A stretch of DNA of 64,000 nucleotides from M269 sp964640795 (GTDB lineage Bacteria > Pseudomonadota > Gammaproteobacteria > Enterobacterales > Alteromonadaceae), in assembly GCA_964640795.1 (NCBI GenBank), contig CAZXIN010000006.1, positions 62,001 to 126,000 on the forward strand, given 5' to 3'. The notes under the pieces were generated by a model that saw only the letters and a program-made list of their open reading frames with translations, did not search any database and was not told where the DNA came from. A program made the translations under genes and the position numbers. This document shows positions 1 to 9,025 of this stretch, piece by piece; positions within the stretch are counted from its first letter, which is position 1, and every line of letters begins with the position of its first letter.

Positions 1-68
1 GATTTTCCTTGAGCCTGGCGGGATTAGCGGATAACGATGCTTAGTCATTCGACAGATAGAAGACATGG

Positions 69-100
69 AGCTGAATAAGCCAATTTATACTTATTCAGCT
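69..100. repeat. Dispersed palindrome, copy 1
   Basis: An 11-bp perfect inverted repeat (AGCTGAATAAG at 69-79, CTTATTCAGCT at 90-100) around a 10-nt loop. A second copy, matching at 29 of 32 positions by hand alignment, lies at 8830-8861 between ubiD and fre. Both copies are followed downstream by a related AAGATCAAYAGACYCTA string (about 136-152 and 9003-9019). It sits 3' of the XRE gene and could act as a transcription end, but no T-run follows on either strand, so a small dispersed repeat is the better reading. Nothing else can be assigned to bases 1-172. Confidence 0.6.
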
Positions 101-172
101 CTATAAATTGCTCGCATCATTTTGGGTTTTGTTCAGTGAAGATCAACAGACCCTAATGAGAAACGGCTATTT

Positions 173-886
173 TTACTTCTTATACCGCAGCATTCTGGAT
201 TCAAAAACAAAACCCATAACGCCTGCGCTGAACATAAATACCCCTAGTATTTGCAGAATGGCGTTTTCTATTCGATCGGTGTCGTCACTCCCTCTAGATT
301 CATAGGTTCTTCTCCCTCCTTTAACCTCTACAGTAAAGAGGTGGCCCCTATTTTCAGAAATAGACAGCCGATGAGGATTGTGGCGTTTTCTCAATTCATT
401 TTCTAACGGCGTATATTCGACATTGCGAGGGGTGATGCGCCTAAGACCACCTTCATAAAGGTCAATCGGCTCCCCCTCCAGTATTATTCCTGGAGATTCG
501 TAGTGATATACTCTCTCTGAAAATAATATTGACATAACGCCTGTGTAAAAGAAGGTAGTCGCAAGGGCTATTAACAAGCTACTATTAATCAACAGTTTTC
601 GGCTATTCTCCTGCTGCTTAGATTGTTCTTTATGATGATAATTCTCAATGTCCTCAATTTGACACAGAGTGGAACGAATATAATGTGCTTCAAATTGCGA
701 GATAAAGCTGGCTAGGTCTGTGTCTAGCGCAGTTAACAAACGCCTGAATATATCGTTAGATGGCATGGATTTGTCATTCTCTAATTTAGACAAATATGAT
801 TGCTCGATACCTGCTCTCTCTGCTAACTCAGGTTGACTTAAGTTTTTATGGTTACGTAATTGTTTTAACTTTTCGCCTAATGTCAT
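173..886 (-). CDS. Membrane-anchored XRE-family transcriptional regulator
   Basis: 237 residues. Residues about 5-60 form a Cro/CI-type helix-turn-helix (LSQPELAERAGIEQSYLSKLE). Two hydrophobic segments follow at about 98-122 and 207-229. The first 97 residues should be cytoplasmic, residues about 123-206 would form a periplasmic loop, and the basic tail (RMLRYKK) would be cytoplasmic. This is the general layout of one-component membrane regulators, although ToxR/CadC use a different DNA-binding fold. The ATG start is followed directly by the HTH. The gene lies 109 bp downstream of the HExxH gene on the same strand, so they may be co-transcribed. The ligand and target genes cannot be inferred. 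I am confident of the HTH and membrane segments, but not of the role. Confidence 0.85.
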   Translation of the reverse strand: MTLGEKLKQLRNHKNLSQPELAERAGIEQSYLSKLENDKSMPSNDIFRRLLTALDTDLASFISQFEAHYIRSTLCQIEDIENYHHKEQSKQQENSRKLLINSSLLIALATTFFYTGVMSILFSERVYHYESPGIILEGEPIDLYEGGLRRITPRNVEYTPLENELRKRHNPHRLSISENRGHLFTVEVKGGRRTYESRGSDDTDRIENAILQILGVFMFSAGVMGFVFESRMLRYKK

Positions 887-995
887 GGCGTTTTCCTTTT
901 ATTAACGCGTTAAAATAACGTCACTGGTGAGCTAATCTTGAACTGAATTAGCTGATTATACCTAGGGTTATACAAACTTTTGATTGGATGGTTGT

Positions 996-1589
996 TTATT
1001 GGAACCCCAAGCCAAATCGTTGGATTAAGCCATCAAGCTTAAAATGATTTTCTGGGTTTAGGATGGTTTTATAAACCCAAATGTAATACTCATTTGTAGA
1101 AAGTGTATAAGCTGCTTTTTCATCACCAACTAACGCGGCAAGTGCGAGGTACTCCAAATAGCAAACGATGATATGTGACAGCGTACCGCCTTCTGTACCG
1201 CTACCAAATGGATGTTCATACATTACGTTTGGAAATACCGCTTTTATCTCATTTCTGAAGTCTTCTTTGCTCGCTTTGCCATTTTCAATGATGTGCCAAT
1301 GAAGCTGTTCATGGAGGAAGGTTGAGAGAAGTTTTATATTGCTATTCAAATATTCTTCTTGGGTACTCATCGTCAAAACTGGATGACTACGAGGCGTTCT
1401 CGCTTTCTCATCGACTATTACTTCATTGGTGTAAATCCATTGAGATAAGTCGAAAGTAGTTTGGAGTGACTCTAAATCGTGCTTTATTTTAAGCTCATCT
1501 TCAGACTGATGAATGGCTTTTATTGATACTTGTGCATGTGCATGAAATGATAAAATTAAACACAATGATATTAAAAGTTTAGTGTACAT
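996..1589 (-). CDS. Secreted protein with HExxH zinc-protease motif, function unknown
   Basis: 197 residues. The N-terminus is a typical signal peptide (hydrophobic core LLISLCLILSF, probable cleavage after AHA near residue 19), so the mature protein is likely periplasmic or secreted. The motif HEQLHWH at residues 93-99 contains HExxH (93-97). A helix-like stretch with His139 and Glu146 about 45 residues later could supply the third zinc ligand, as in gluzincins. The length fits a minimal metallopeptidase domain, but I do not recognise a named family. An alternative is a catalytically dead protein with a chance HExxH. It lies just upstream of the XRE membrane regulator on the same strand. Confidence 0.75.
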   Translation of the reverse strand: MYTKLLISLCLILSFHAHAQVSIKAIHQSEDELKIKHDLESLQTTFDLSQWIYTNEVIVDEKARTPRSHPVLTMSTQEEYLNSNIKLLSTFLHEQLHWHIIENGKASKEDFRNEIKAVFPNVMYEHPFGSGTEGGTLSHIIVCYLEYLALAALVGDEKAAYTLSTNEYYIWVYKTILNPENHFKLDGLIQRFGLGFQ

Positions 1590-1842
1590 AATCGCTAGTC
1601 CTTGTTTTAGTCGTTTACACCTTCTTCCAGCAACTACGTAACCTGAACTCTTACCTCGAATTCAGATTAACGAGTGACTAGTGAGGTCAACGCAGCGTAT
1701 TCTTGAGTATTCATTACCTGATATACAGTTGAATATTGGGTAATATCAAAGAATATCGTTAGATAGAATGATGTCTGATTACAGCAAGAATCAATGTGCT
1801 CTGAATATAATCGCTTAAAACGGCAGGGAGAAAGATTAAACA

Positions 1843-2709
1843 ATGCAAGCACCCTTTATCAATAAAATGGCTATTCTAATCGCTGTTGTTACTTTATTAC
1901 TCGTCACTGTCAATGCACAAGCTCAGGAAGATAAAGTCGCGATAGTTGACCAGATTATGCAGCAATCTAGTATTAAAATTACTGTTCAGGGTATTCCGCA
2001 ACAGCTCGCACAAATGCCGCAGATGCTGCCGATAAGCGCTAAGGATCAAGCTGCCTTTGTTGATGAGTTTACTGCTGAACTAGCGTCTAGCTTCAATGAA
2101 GCTGATGCATTAAGGTCTATGCGCGACTACTTTGTAGAAAACGGTGATACAGCTAAACTTCTGGAGATTCAACAATGGTTGACTAGCCCTGTTGGGCAAC
2201 GTGTTACTCAAGTTGAATTGCTGAGCCAGCAACAAATTGATATCGCAAAGCTCCAAAAATTTATGCAACGCTACCGACCTGAGAAGCAAAATGAGAGGCA
2301 TCAACAATATATCCGGCTTGTTAGTGCTTTAGCGCTGAGTGACAAAATATTCACTTTACTTGAAACGCTTGCCCCCAAGGTGTTTGACATTTTCGCGCAA
2401 AACTCTCCAGATGCGAAGGAGCTACAAAAAAGTGTGACAGGAAACGCCGCTGATGCTTTCCAGAAGAAACTAGGTGGAATGAAAAAGAGTTTTAATGCTG
2501 CCGTTGGTCCGCAAATGGTCACGGCGATGGCTTTCCAGCTCCAAGATTTATCAGACGAAGAACTTAGTGCCTATGCGAACTTTATGGAAACTGATGCAGG
2601 CAAGCACTTCAATGACTTAGCTCTAAGATCAAGCATTGATTACAGTACAGAATGGGTACTCAATATACTGCCTAACTTGATACAGAACTTAGAAGCTATC
2701 AAAAAATAA
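1843..2709 (+). CDS. DUF2059-like secreted protein
   Basis: 288 residues with an N-terminal signal peptide (hydrophobic core about residues 10-22, cleavage probably after AQA near 27), then an all-helical periplasmic protein. Two segments with the same pattern, LEIQQWLTSPVGQRVTQVE (about 108-126) and a second around residues 243-261 containing FMETDAGKHFNDLA, resemble the short repeat typical of DUF2059. The domain may be present twice. Start chosen at the first ATG because GGGAG lies about 11 nt upstream; a second ATG is nine codons in. The gene ends at a bidirectional terminator shared with ppc. Molecular function is unknown for the family. Confidence 0.75.
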   Translation: MQAPFINKMAILIAVVTLLLVTVNAQAQEDKVAIVDQIMQQSSIKITVQGIPQQLAQMPQMLPISAKDQAAFVDEFTAELASSFNEADALRSMRDYFVENGDTAKLLEIQQWLTSPVGQRVTQVELLSQQQIDIAKLQKFMQRYRPEKQNERHQQYIRLVSALALSDKIFTLLETLAPKVFDIFAQNSPDAKELQKSVTGNAADAFQKKLGGMKKSFNAAVGPQMVTAMAFQLQDLSDEELSAYANFMETDAGKHFNDLALRSSIDYSTEWVLNILPNLIQNLEAIKK

Positions 2710-2730
2710 TGATGTCATTGCTCTCATAAA

Positions 2731-2757
2731 AAACGCCAGTCATAAAGGCTGGCGTTT
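2731..2757. terminator. Bidirectional terminator between DUF2059-like gene and ppc
   Basis: Perfect 9-bp stem AAACGCCAG (2731-2739) / CTGGCGTTT (2749-2757) with a 9-nt loop, between two convergent genes. A-rich sequence before the stem and the TTT in its 3' arm give a usable U-tract on both strands. Confidence 0.85.
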
Positions 2758-2781
2758 CATTAAGAATCATGATTCTTCAAA

Positions 2782-5397
2782 CTAACCTGTATTACGCATG
2801 CCTATAGCAATACCGGCTATTGTTATCATCATTGCCCGCTCAAGTGTTTCTTGAGGTTTATCTTCAACTTCACGAATACGACTAAGTAACTCGATTTGCA
2901 AGAAATGCAAAGGCTGCAAGTAGCTTGCTCGTATTAGCATTGACTCTTTGGCTTTAGGGTCAGTTTCAAGTACTTCTTTCTGGTTGAGTAGCTCCAACAG
3001 CAACTGCATGCTCTCGGCTAATTCATCACGTAGTGCGTCACCGAAATGACGCAGTTCGTCTGGAACCAGTCTTTTGTCATATTCGGCACCAATATTTGCA
3101 TCGGCCTTGCTGAATACCATATCTAGCATAGACAATCTTGATTTAAAGAATGGCCAGTCTTCTATCATCTCTTTGATTAAGTTGATGTTTCCGTCATTAA
3201 TGGAAGTGCGTAGCGCTTTCATCACGCCCAGCCAAGACGGTAGGACCATACGGGTTTGTGCCCAGGCGAATATCCAGGGGATGGCTCGCAAGCTTTCAAT
3301 TCCACCTTGAGGCTTTCGTTTTGCTGGACGGCTTCCTAACGGTAACTTCCCTAGCTCTTGTTCTGGCGTCGCGACTCTGAAGTAAGGCACGAATTCTTCA
3401 TTGTGTCTTACAACGGCCCTGTAGTTATCTCTACCAGCGGCGGCCATTGTGGTCATCACTTCACGCCAAGCTTTTTTCGGTGCAGGAGGCGGTGCTAAAA
3501 TACCTTCTAGTATTGCACTGGCATATAAGCTTAAGCTTTGGACAGCTAGCACTGGCGTACCAAATTTATAACGAATGGTTTCGCCTTGTTCTGTTACTCT
3601 GAACCCGCCTTTTAGAGAGCCCGGTGGTTGAGATAAAATAGCACCATGTGCAGGTAACCCTCCGCGACCTATAGTACCCCCTCGGCCATGAAAGAGGGTT
3701 AGCTCGACATTGTGCTTATCTGCTAATGCAACTAAAGATTCTTGAGATTCATATTGTGCCCACCCTGCAGCTAATGCTCCAGCATCTTTCGCGGAGTCAG
3801 AGTAGCCTATCATGACGTGCTGACGGCCTTTGATGTAGCCTAAGTACCAGTCGATATCGAATAAACTGGTCATCACCTCTTTTGCGTTATTCAAATCGTC
3901 TAGCGTTTCAAATAGTGGTGCGACAGGCATGGGCCAAGTGCAACCCATTTCTTTGAGTAGCAATTGAACAGCCAATACGTCGGATGGCAAGCTTGCCATA
4001 GAGATAATATATATCCCGAATCCATTTTTACTGTTGTTAGCAATGACTTTACAGGTATCTAATACTTCTTTGACATCATCTGACGGTTGCCAACTGTTGG
4101 GAAAAAGAGGACGTTTGGAATTGAGCTCTTGTAGTAAAAATGCCTGTTTTTCAGACTCTGTCCATTGTTCGTAGTCACCCATACCAAGGTATCTTGATAG
4201 CTCTCCAAACACGTTAGCATGGCGTTCAGAATCTTGCCTTACATCGAGCTTTAATAGGTGGATGCCAAAACAATTTGCTCGACGTATGGTGTCAAGTAGA
4301 TCGTTTTCTGCAACGATTTTCATATCGGATTTTTGCAGTGAGTGATAACACGACATAAGTGGTGCTAAAAGCTCATTATTATCTTCGAGCCAATCACTAC
4401 TGTCATATGCTTCGTTGCGTAGCTTCTTACCAATCTCAATCGATGTTGTTTTCAGTCTTTGGGCTAGTGGCCTTAGGACATCTCTATAAGGCTCGTCGCT
4501 ATCGCCAACTGCGGCTCGGAGTTCGTCACTACAATGTGACATGGATAGTTCTGCGATCAGGTGTTCAACATCATTGAAGAAAAGCTCTGCCGCTGTCTTT
4601 CTTGCTAAGAGTAAGACAGTCTCTGTAACTTTGGAGGTAACAAACGGGTTGCCATCTCGGTCACCACCCATCCAAGAATTAAAATGTACGGGAGCAGTAT
4701 CCAAAGGTAGCTCTACACCGTATTTTTCCTTGACCTTTTTATCAAGTGTTCTGACAAAAGACGGTACAGCTTCCCACAATGAATTCTCTATAACGGCAAA
4801 GCCCCACTTAGCTTCGTCAATAGGCGTCGGTCTCTGTGAGCGAATTTCATTCGTATGCCAAGCTTGACTAATTAAAGCAGCGATCCGTTCTTTAACTCGC
4901 TCTCGTTCAAAGTCATTGAGTTCGTGCTGGTGTATGTTGCGCAAACAATCAGCTAGCTCAGTGTATTTATGAATAAGTGTTCTTCTTGTAACTTCTGTAG
5001 GGTGCGCAGTTAAAACTAAGTCGATATGAAGTTGTTCAAAAGCGGCAGAAAACTGATTTTGTTTAATACCAACGTCATCCAGATGATCAAAAAGCTCCTG
5101 CATAGAGTCTGTTAGATTATGCGAGCTATTATATTCTTGCTCTGCAATATTAGCTAAATTAAGAAATTGAGAAAACGCTCTAGCGACAGTCAACAACTCG
5201 TTATCTTGTAAAGTTTCAAACAATGTTTTTAATTGATCGGTACTTTCTTCGATACCCGCGTGTGACTCTCTACCATGCAAACGAATACCTTCTATACGTT
5301 GCAGCCACTCAGCCCCCAATTGCGCTTCAATGGTTTCACCTAGAGTCGAACCCAATTCGCGTACTGTTTGTTTAAGTTCATTATCTAAATTAACCAC
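2782..5397 (-). CDS. ppc: Phosphoenolpyruvate carboxylase
   Basis: 871 residues, close to the usual length of about 880. It catalyses PEP + HCO3- to oxaloacetate + phosphate, the anaplerotic feed of the TCA cycle in the cytoplasm. Visible signatures: LTAHPTEVTRRT with the catalytic His at about residue 132, MGGDRDGNPFVT, the FHGRGGTIGRGG loop, YSDSAKDAG, and the family's C-terminal RNTG. The start codon is GTG with GGGAG upstream and no better ATG nearby; the N-terminus aligns with other bacterial Ppc. The gene is divergent from fklB and its 3' end meets the terminator at 2731-2757. It appears intact. Confidence 0.98.
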   Translation of the reverse strand: MVNLDNELKQTVRELGSTLGETIEAQLGAEWLQRIEGIRLHGRESHAGIEESTDQLKTLFETLQDNELLTVARAFSQFLNLANIAEQEYNSSHNLTDSMQELFDHLDDVGIKQNQFSAAFEQLHIDLVLTAHPTEVTRRTLIHKYTELADCLRNIHQHELNDFERERVKERIAALISQAWHTNEIRSQRPTPIDEAKWGFAVIENSLWEAVPSFVRTLDKKVKEKYGVELPLDTAPVHFNSWMGGDRDGNPFVTSKVTETVLLLARKTAAELFFNDVEHLIAELSMSHCSDELRAAVGDSDEPYRDVLRPLAQRLKTTSIEIGKKLRNEAYDSSDWLEDNNELLAPLMSCYHSLQKSDMKIVAENDLLDTIRRANCFGIHLLKLDVRQDSERHANVFGELSRYLGMGDYEQWTESEKQAFLLQELNSKRPLFPNSWQPSDDVKEVLDTCKVIANNSKNGFGIYIISMASLPSDVLAVQLLLKEMGCTWPMPVAPLFETLDDLNNAKEVMTSLFDIDWYLGYIKGRQHVMIGYSDSAKDAGALAAGWAQYESQESLVALADKHNVELTLFHGRGGTIGRGGLPAHGAILSQPPGSLKGGFRVTEQGETIRYKFGTPVLAVQSLSLYASAILEGILAPPPAPKKAWREVMTTMAAAGRDNYRAVVRHNEEFVPYFRVATPEQELGKLPLGSRPAKRKPQGGIESLRAIPWIFAWAQTRMVLPSWLGVMKALRTSINDGNINLIKEMIEDWPFFKSRLSMLDMVFSKADANIGAEYDKRLVPDELRHFGDALRDELAESMQLLLELLNQKEVLETDPKAKESMLIRASYLQPLHFLQIELLSRIREVEDKPQETLERAMMITIAGIAIGMRNTG

Positions 5398-5521
5398 AAT
5401 CTTACTCCCGTTTTTCGAAAATATTATGCCTAATTCATCATACTACCAGTATTTAATACTTAAATTGATATTTATTGATCATAAATGTAATTTTATTACA
5501 AGTTCGGCTGCAAAACATTTG

Positions 5522-5530
5522 TGCTATAAT
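5522..5530 (+). promoter_or_regulatory. Extended -10 promoter for fklB
   Basis: TGCTATAAT at 5522-5530 is an extended -10 (TGnTATAAT). It lies 61 nt before the fklB ATG in the ppc/fklB divergent spacer. No good -35 is visible, as expected for the extended type. A GC-rich CGCGCGC stretch follows directly, where transcription would start. Confidence 0.65.
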
Positions 5531-5591
5531 CGCGCGCTATTTTAACAGTTATAGCGAATTTGGCTGAATTCGCCCACCTGGAGTACATTTT

Positions 5592-6209
5592 ATGTCAGAC
5601 AAGTTCACTACAGTTGAAAGACAAGCAAGTTATGGCATTGGCCAACAAATGGGTCAACAACTGCGCAGCAATCCTTTTGATGGTTTAGATTTAGATGCAG
5701 TTTATGCTGGTATTGAAGATGGATTTAAACAGCAAGAGAGCCAAGTTAGCCAACAAGACTTACATGTTGCTTTCACAGCAATCCATGAACGCATGCAAGC
5801 TGCTAAGAGTGAAGAGTTCAAAGGCAACATTGAGGCAGGTGAAAAGTTCTTAGCAGACAATGCTAAGAGAGATGGTGTAGTGACATTAGAGTCTGGTTTG
5901 CAGTACGAAGTACTTACAGCTGGAGATGGCGAGAAACCTACGGCTGCTAGTACAGTACGTACTCACTATCATGGCACCCTAATGACAGGTGAAGTTTTTG
6001 ATAGCTCATACGACAGAGGTCAGCCAGCTGAGTTCCCTGTTAATGGTGTTATCAAAGGATGGACCGAAGCCCTACAATTGATGCCTGTTGGTTCGAAATG
6101 GAAGCTCTTTGTACCTTCAGAACTTGCTTACGGTGAGCAAGGGGCTGGTGGTGCTATTGGTCCATACGAAACATTAGTATTTGATGTTGAATTATTGGAT
6201 ATTCTTTAA
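5592..6209 (+). CDS. fklB: FKBP-type peptidyl-prolyl cis-trans isomerase FklB
   Basis: 205 residues, matching FklB (about 206). Residues 1-100 are the helical dimerisation region (YGIGQQMGQQL; the spacing DGLDLDAVYAGIEDGF is characteristic). Residues about 115-205 are the FKBP domain, with VRTHYHGTLMTGEVFDSSYDR, VIKGWTEALQLMPVGSKW and the terminal VFDVELLDI. There is no signal peptide, so it is cytoplasmic, unlike FkpA. It catalyses isomerisation of prolyl bonds and probably acts as a chaperone. Start by ATG with an SD (CCTGGAG) about 9 nt upstream. It is followed 20 bp later by yaeQ, a likely operon. Confidence 0.95.
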   Translation: MSDKFTTVERQASYGIGQQMGQQLRSNPFDGLDLDAVYAGIEDGFKQQESQVSQQDLHVAFTAIHERMQAAKSEEFKGNIEAGEKFLADNAKRDGVVTLESGLQYEVLTAGDGEKPTAASTVRTHYHGTLMTGEVFDSSYDRGQPAEFPVNGVIKGWTEALQLMPVGSKWKLFVPSELAYGEQGAGGAIGPYETLVFDVELLDIL

Positions 6210-6229
6210 GGTTGACATTGAGTTAGACG

Positions 6230-6766
6230 ATGGCAATTGGTTCAACAATATATAAAGCGAAGGTCAACGTCTGTGATCTTCGTCGCCATTATTATGTTGA
6301 ACATGCGCTAACGCTCGCTTGTCATCCATCTGAAACTGAGCAACGCATGATGCTGCGTTTGCTCAGTTTCGCATTATATGCTGACGAAAACCTAAGCTTT
6401 GGCAAAGGGCTGTCATCAGCTGATGAGCCTGATCTTTGGTTACACAATGATAATGGCACTATCAATACTTGGATCGATTTAGGGCAACCTGATACAAAAC
6501 AGGTAAAACGAGCGTGTAGTAAATCGGAAAGAGTTATTGTTTTTAGTTATGGTGACTCAGTACTTGAAAACTGGTGGGGTCCAAATCAACAATTACTCAA
6601 CAGTTTAAAAAATCTACAAGTACTCCACATTAATGCTGATCACTACCATTCTTTGAAAGACTTTGCTGAAAAGAATATGTCGCTCACCGTTAATATTGAT
6701 GAAGATGAAGTGTACCTTAGCAACGACTTAGATACACTCAACTTTCAAATTAGCTTATTAAAGTAG
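6230..6766 (+). CDS. yaeQ: YaeQ family protein
   Basis: 178 residues, the usual length for YaeQ. The N-terminus (GSTIYKAKVNVCDLRRHYYV) and the segment around EPDLWLHNDNGTINTWIDLGQPD are typical of the family. YaeQ has a PD-(D/E)XK-like nuclease fold and was historically reported to suppress RfaH loss; its biochemical role is unsettled. It is 20 bp downstream of fklB and probably co-transcribed. Its 3' end is 5 bp from the convergent TIGR02647 gene with no clear terminator between. Confidence 0.92.
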   Translation: MAIGSTIYKAKVNVCDLRRHYYVEHALTLACHPSETEQRMMLRLLSFALYADENLSFGKGLSSADEPDLWLHNDNGTINTWIDLGQPDTKQVKRACSKSERVIVFSYGDSVLENWWGPNQQLLNSLKNLQVLHINADHYHSLKDFAEKNMSLTVNIDEDEVYLSNDLDTLNFQISLLK

Positions 6767-6771
6767 CTTTC

Positions 6772-7017
6772 TTAGTGTGATTTAGGAATAGTAAGTGCTG
6801 ACTTAAGTATTTGCGCATGTTCAACTAAATCTAAGCCTAAATCAGTTAAATACCCGCCATCAGGTAAACTAATGATCCCCATATCGTATAAACTCCTTGC
6901 TGCAGCAATGACACTTGGATCAGCGTCATGATGTATCTTTAGTCCTTGCATTAGGCTGTCTGTTGGAAACTTTAGGAGTAAGTTTAACTGATCGAACATT
7001 TCAGTATTGAATGGCAT
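6772..7017 (-). CDS. TIGR02647 family small protein
   Basis: 81 residues, soluble, no signal peptide. The sequence shows the family pattern: a first helix (FDQLNLLLKFPTDSLMQG), the central IHHDADPSVIAAARSLYD, then LPDGGYLTDLGLDLVEHA. This looks like a small winged-helix or DNA-binding-type fold of unknown target, widespread in gammaproteobacteria. Convergent with yaeQ. The 254-bp spacer from here to ubiD holds the promoters for both genes and nothing else recognised. Confidence 0.85.
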   Translation of the reverse strand: MPFNTEMFDQLNLLLKFPTDSLMQGLKIHHDADPSVIAAARSLYDMGIISLPDGGYLTDLGLDLVEHAQILKSALTIPKSH

Positions 7018-7271
7018 AAATAAACCTTATTAGTATGAATCAGCGACTTGTTCTTGTTGTCAGAACTTTGCTGTATTTTTTAATAGAGTATCATTTTCTC
7101 AGTTGCTAGCCAGTCTAAATATTCACTCTCTTCATTTGGTTACAATTAAGAAGGACAGAAGCAACCTATGATAATTATTTGTAATCTTTATCTAGCCTAG
7201 CTCGTATCAGTCGACGCCAAACGTTATAATAGCTTCATCTTAAAGAGTGCAAACTCACTTAGAGCATAACA

Positions 7272-8744
7272 ATGAAATACAAAGACTTACGTGATTTTAT
7301 CGACCAATTGGAAAAGCTTGGTCAGCTCGTTCGCATATCTAAGGAAATTGATACCGACTTGGAAATGACGGAGATCGCTGATCGCACCTTACGTGCGAGA
7401 GGGCCTGCTCTATTGTTTGAGAACCCTAAAGGGAGTGATATTCCTGTTCTGGCAAACTTATTTGGTACGCCGGAACGTGTCGCTTTGGGTATGGGGCAAA
7501 CATCTGTTGAAGCGTTACGAGAAGTCGGTAAGTTGCTCGCTTACCTTAAAGAACCTGATCCACCCAAAGGCATTAAAGATCTGTGGAATAAACTTCCTGT
7601 ATTCAAGCAGGTACTTAACATGCCATCGAAAGAAGTCAGCAAGGCGCCATGCCAAGAAGTTATTATTCAAGGAGATGACGTTGATTTGAATAAGCTTCCA
7701 ATACAAAGGTGTTGGCCTGGAGATGCTGCGCCACTGATCACTTGGGGTTTAACCATCACTCGTGGGCCACAGAAAAAACGACAAAACTTAGGCATTTATA
7801 GGCAGCAATTGCTAGGGCGCAATAAAGTCATTATGCGCTGGTTGTCACACCGAGGAGGGGCATTAGATTTCCGAGAATGGTGCATCGAGAACCCCGGACA
7901 AAACTTTCCTGTTTCTGTTGCATTAGGTGCGGACCCTGCGACTATTTTAGGTGCTGTAACACCGGTTCCAGATACTTTATCAGAGTATGCTTTCGCTGGG
8001 TTGCTAAGGGGTGACAAAACAGAAGTCATATCAAGTGTAAGTAATAACTTACAAGTACCAGCAACCGCTGAAATTATCCTTGAAGGGTATATCAATCCTG
8101 AAGAAACGGCACCGGAAGGTCCCTATGGTGATCATACCGGCTATTACAATGAGGTTGATGAATTCCCTGTGTTTACGGTAACCCATATCACTCATAGAAA
8201 GCAGCCGATATATCACTCCACTTATACCGGAAGGCCACCTGACGAACCTGCTATATTGGGCGTTGCTTTAAATGAAGTCTTCGTACCTATTTTACAGAAG
8301 CAGTTTCCAGAGATTGTTGATTTTTACCTACCTCCTGAAGGTTGCTCATACCGTTTAGCTGTTGTGACGATGAAGAAACAGTATCCAGGACATGCGAAGC
8401 GCGTCATGATGGGGGTTTGGTCTTTTCTAAGACAGTTTATGTACACCAAGTTCGTCATAGTGTGTGATGACGATGTTAACGCGCGGGATTGGAATGATGT
8501 TATTTGGGCTATCACTACCCGTATGGATCCTGCTCGAGATACAACCATGGTAGAAAATACACCTATTGATTACCTAGACTTTGCTTCACCTGTTTCCGGC
8601 TTAGGCTCAAAAATGGGAATGGATGCCACGAATAAGTGGGAAGGGGAAACTACCAGAGAGTGGGGGGTTCCTATTGAAATGGATGCTGATGTAAAACAAA
8701 GAGTTGATGATATGTGGGAAGAGCTTAACATCTTTCAGTCGTAG
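7272..8744 (+). CDS. ubiD: 4-hydroxy-3-polyprenylbenzoate decarboxylase UbiD
   Basis: 490 residues, matching UbiD (about 490-500). It decarboxylates 3-polyprenyl-4-hydroxybenzoate in ubiquinone synthesis using prenylated FMN made by UbiX. Start MKYKDLRDFIDQLEKLGQL is the conserved N-terminus. Downstream are the IYRQQLLGRNKVIMRW cofactor region, APEGPYGDHTGYYNEVDEFP with the active-site acidic residues, and the C-terminal MGMDATNKWEGE. The ubiD-fre order is also found in E. coli. With ubiA and ubiC nearby, the window carries three ubiquinone genes. Confidence 0.97.
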   Translation: MKYKDLRDFIDQLEKLGQLVRISKEIDTDLEMTEIADRTLRARGPALLFENPKGSDIPVLANLFGTPERVALGMGQTSVEALREVGKLLAYLKEPDPPKGIKDLWNKLPVFKQVLNMPSKEVSKAPCQEVIIQGDDVDLNKLPIQRCWPGDAAPLITWGLTITRGPQKKRQNLGIYRQQLLGRNKVIMRWLSHRGGALDFREWCIENPGQNFPVSVALGADPATILGAVTPVPDTLSEYAFAGLLRGDKTEVISSVSNNLQVPATAEIILEGYINPEETAPEGPYGDHTGYYNEVDEFPVFTVTHITHRKQPIYHSTYTGRPPDEPAILGVALNEVFVPILQKQFPEIVDFYLPPEGCSYRLAVVTMKKQYPGHAKRVMMGVWSFLRQFMYTKFVIVCDDDVNARDWNDVIWAITTRMDPARDTTMVENTPIDYLDFASPVSGLGSKMGMDATNKWEGETTREWGVPIEMDADVKQRVDDMWEELNIFQS

Positions 8745-8829
8745 TGTTGGATAGTCACTCGATGCTGTTGACTAGTGTCGTGAAGGCATTAAACGACCTT
8801 GATCATTTGTCAGTGTCGTTTGGTGTTAT

Positions 8830-8997
8830 AGCTGAATAGGCTAATTGATACTTATTCAGCTATATTTAACATGCCTACTACTTTATAACTCGTTCATGTA
8901 GAATTACTACATCTTAATACCAATTTGACTAATAAACTGGTTGGTATAACTCGCTCATCATTATGTCTATACTTAACTTAATCAGGAGAAGTATAGA
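8830..8997. repeat. Run of four palindromes between ubiD and fre
   Basis: The 281-bp spacer holds four consecutive inverted repeats: AGCTGAATAGG/CTTATTCAGCT at 8830-8861 (second copy of the element at 69-100), ATGTAG/CTACAT at 8896-8912, ATACCAA/TTGGTAT at 8917-8947 and TCTATACTT/AAGTATAGA at 8966-8997. The AAGATCAATAGACTCTA string that also follows the copy at 69-100 comes next at about 9003-9019, just before fre. It reads as nested small mobile or extragenic palindromes. No Shine-Dalgarno is visible before fre, so the structures could affect fre expression. Confidence 0.65.
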
Positions 8998-9025
8998 TAA
9001 CAAAGATCAATAGACTCTAAATAAA

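Noticed and set aside
1..44. Possible 3' end of a plus-strand gene at the left edge
   Set aside because: Two frames remain open for about 10-14 codons only; too short to support a call.
1667..1852. 61-codon minus-strand frame
   Set aside because: It overlaps the well-supported start of the DUF2059-like gene and has no SD or recognisable sequence.
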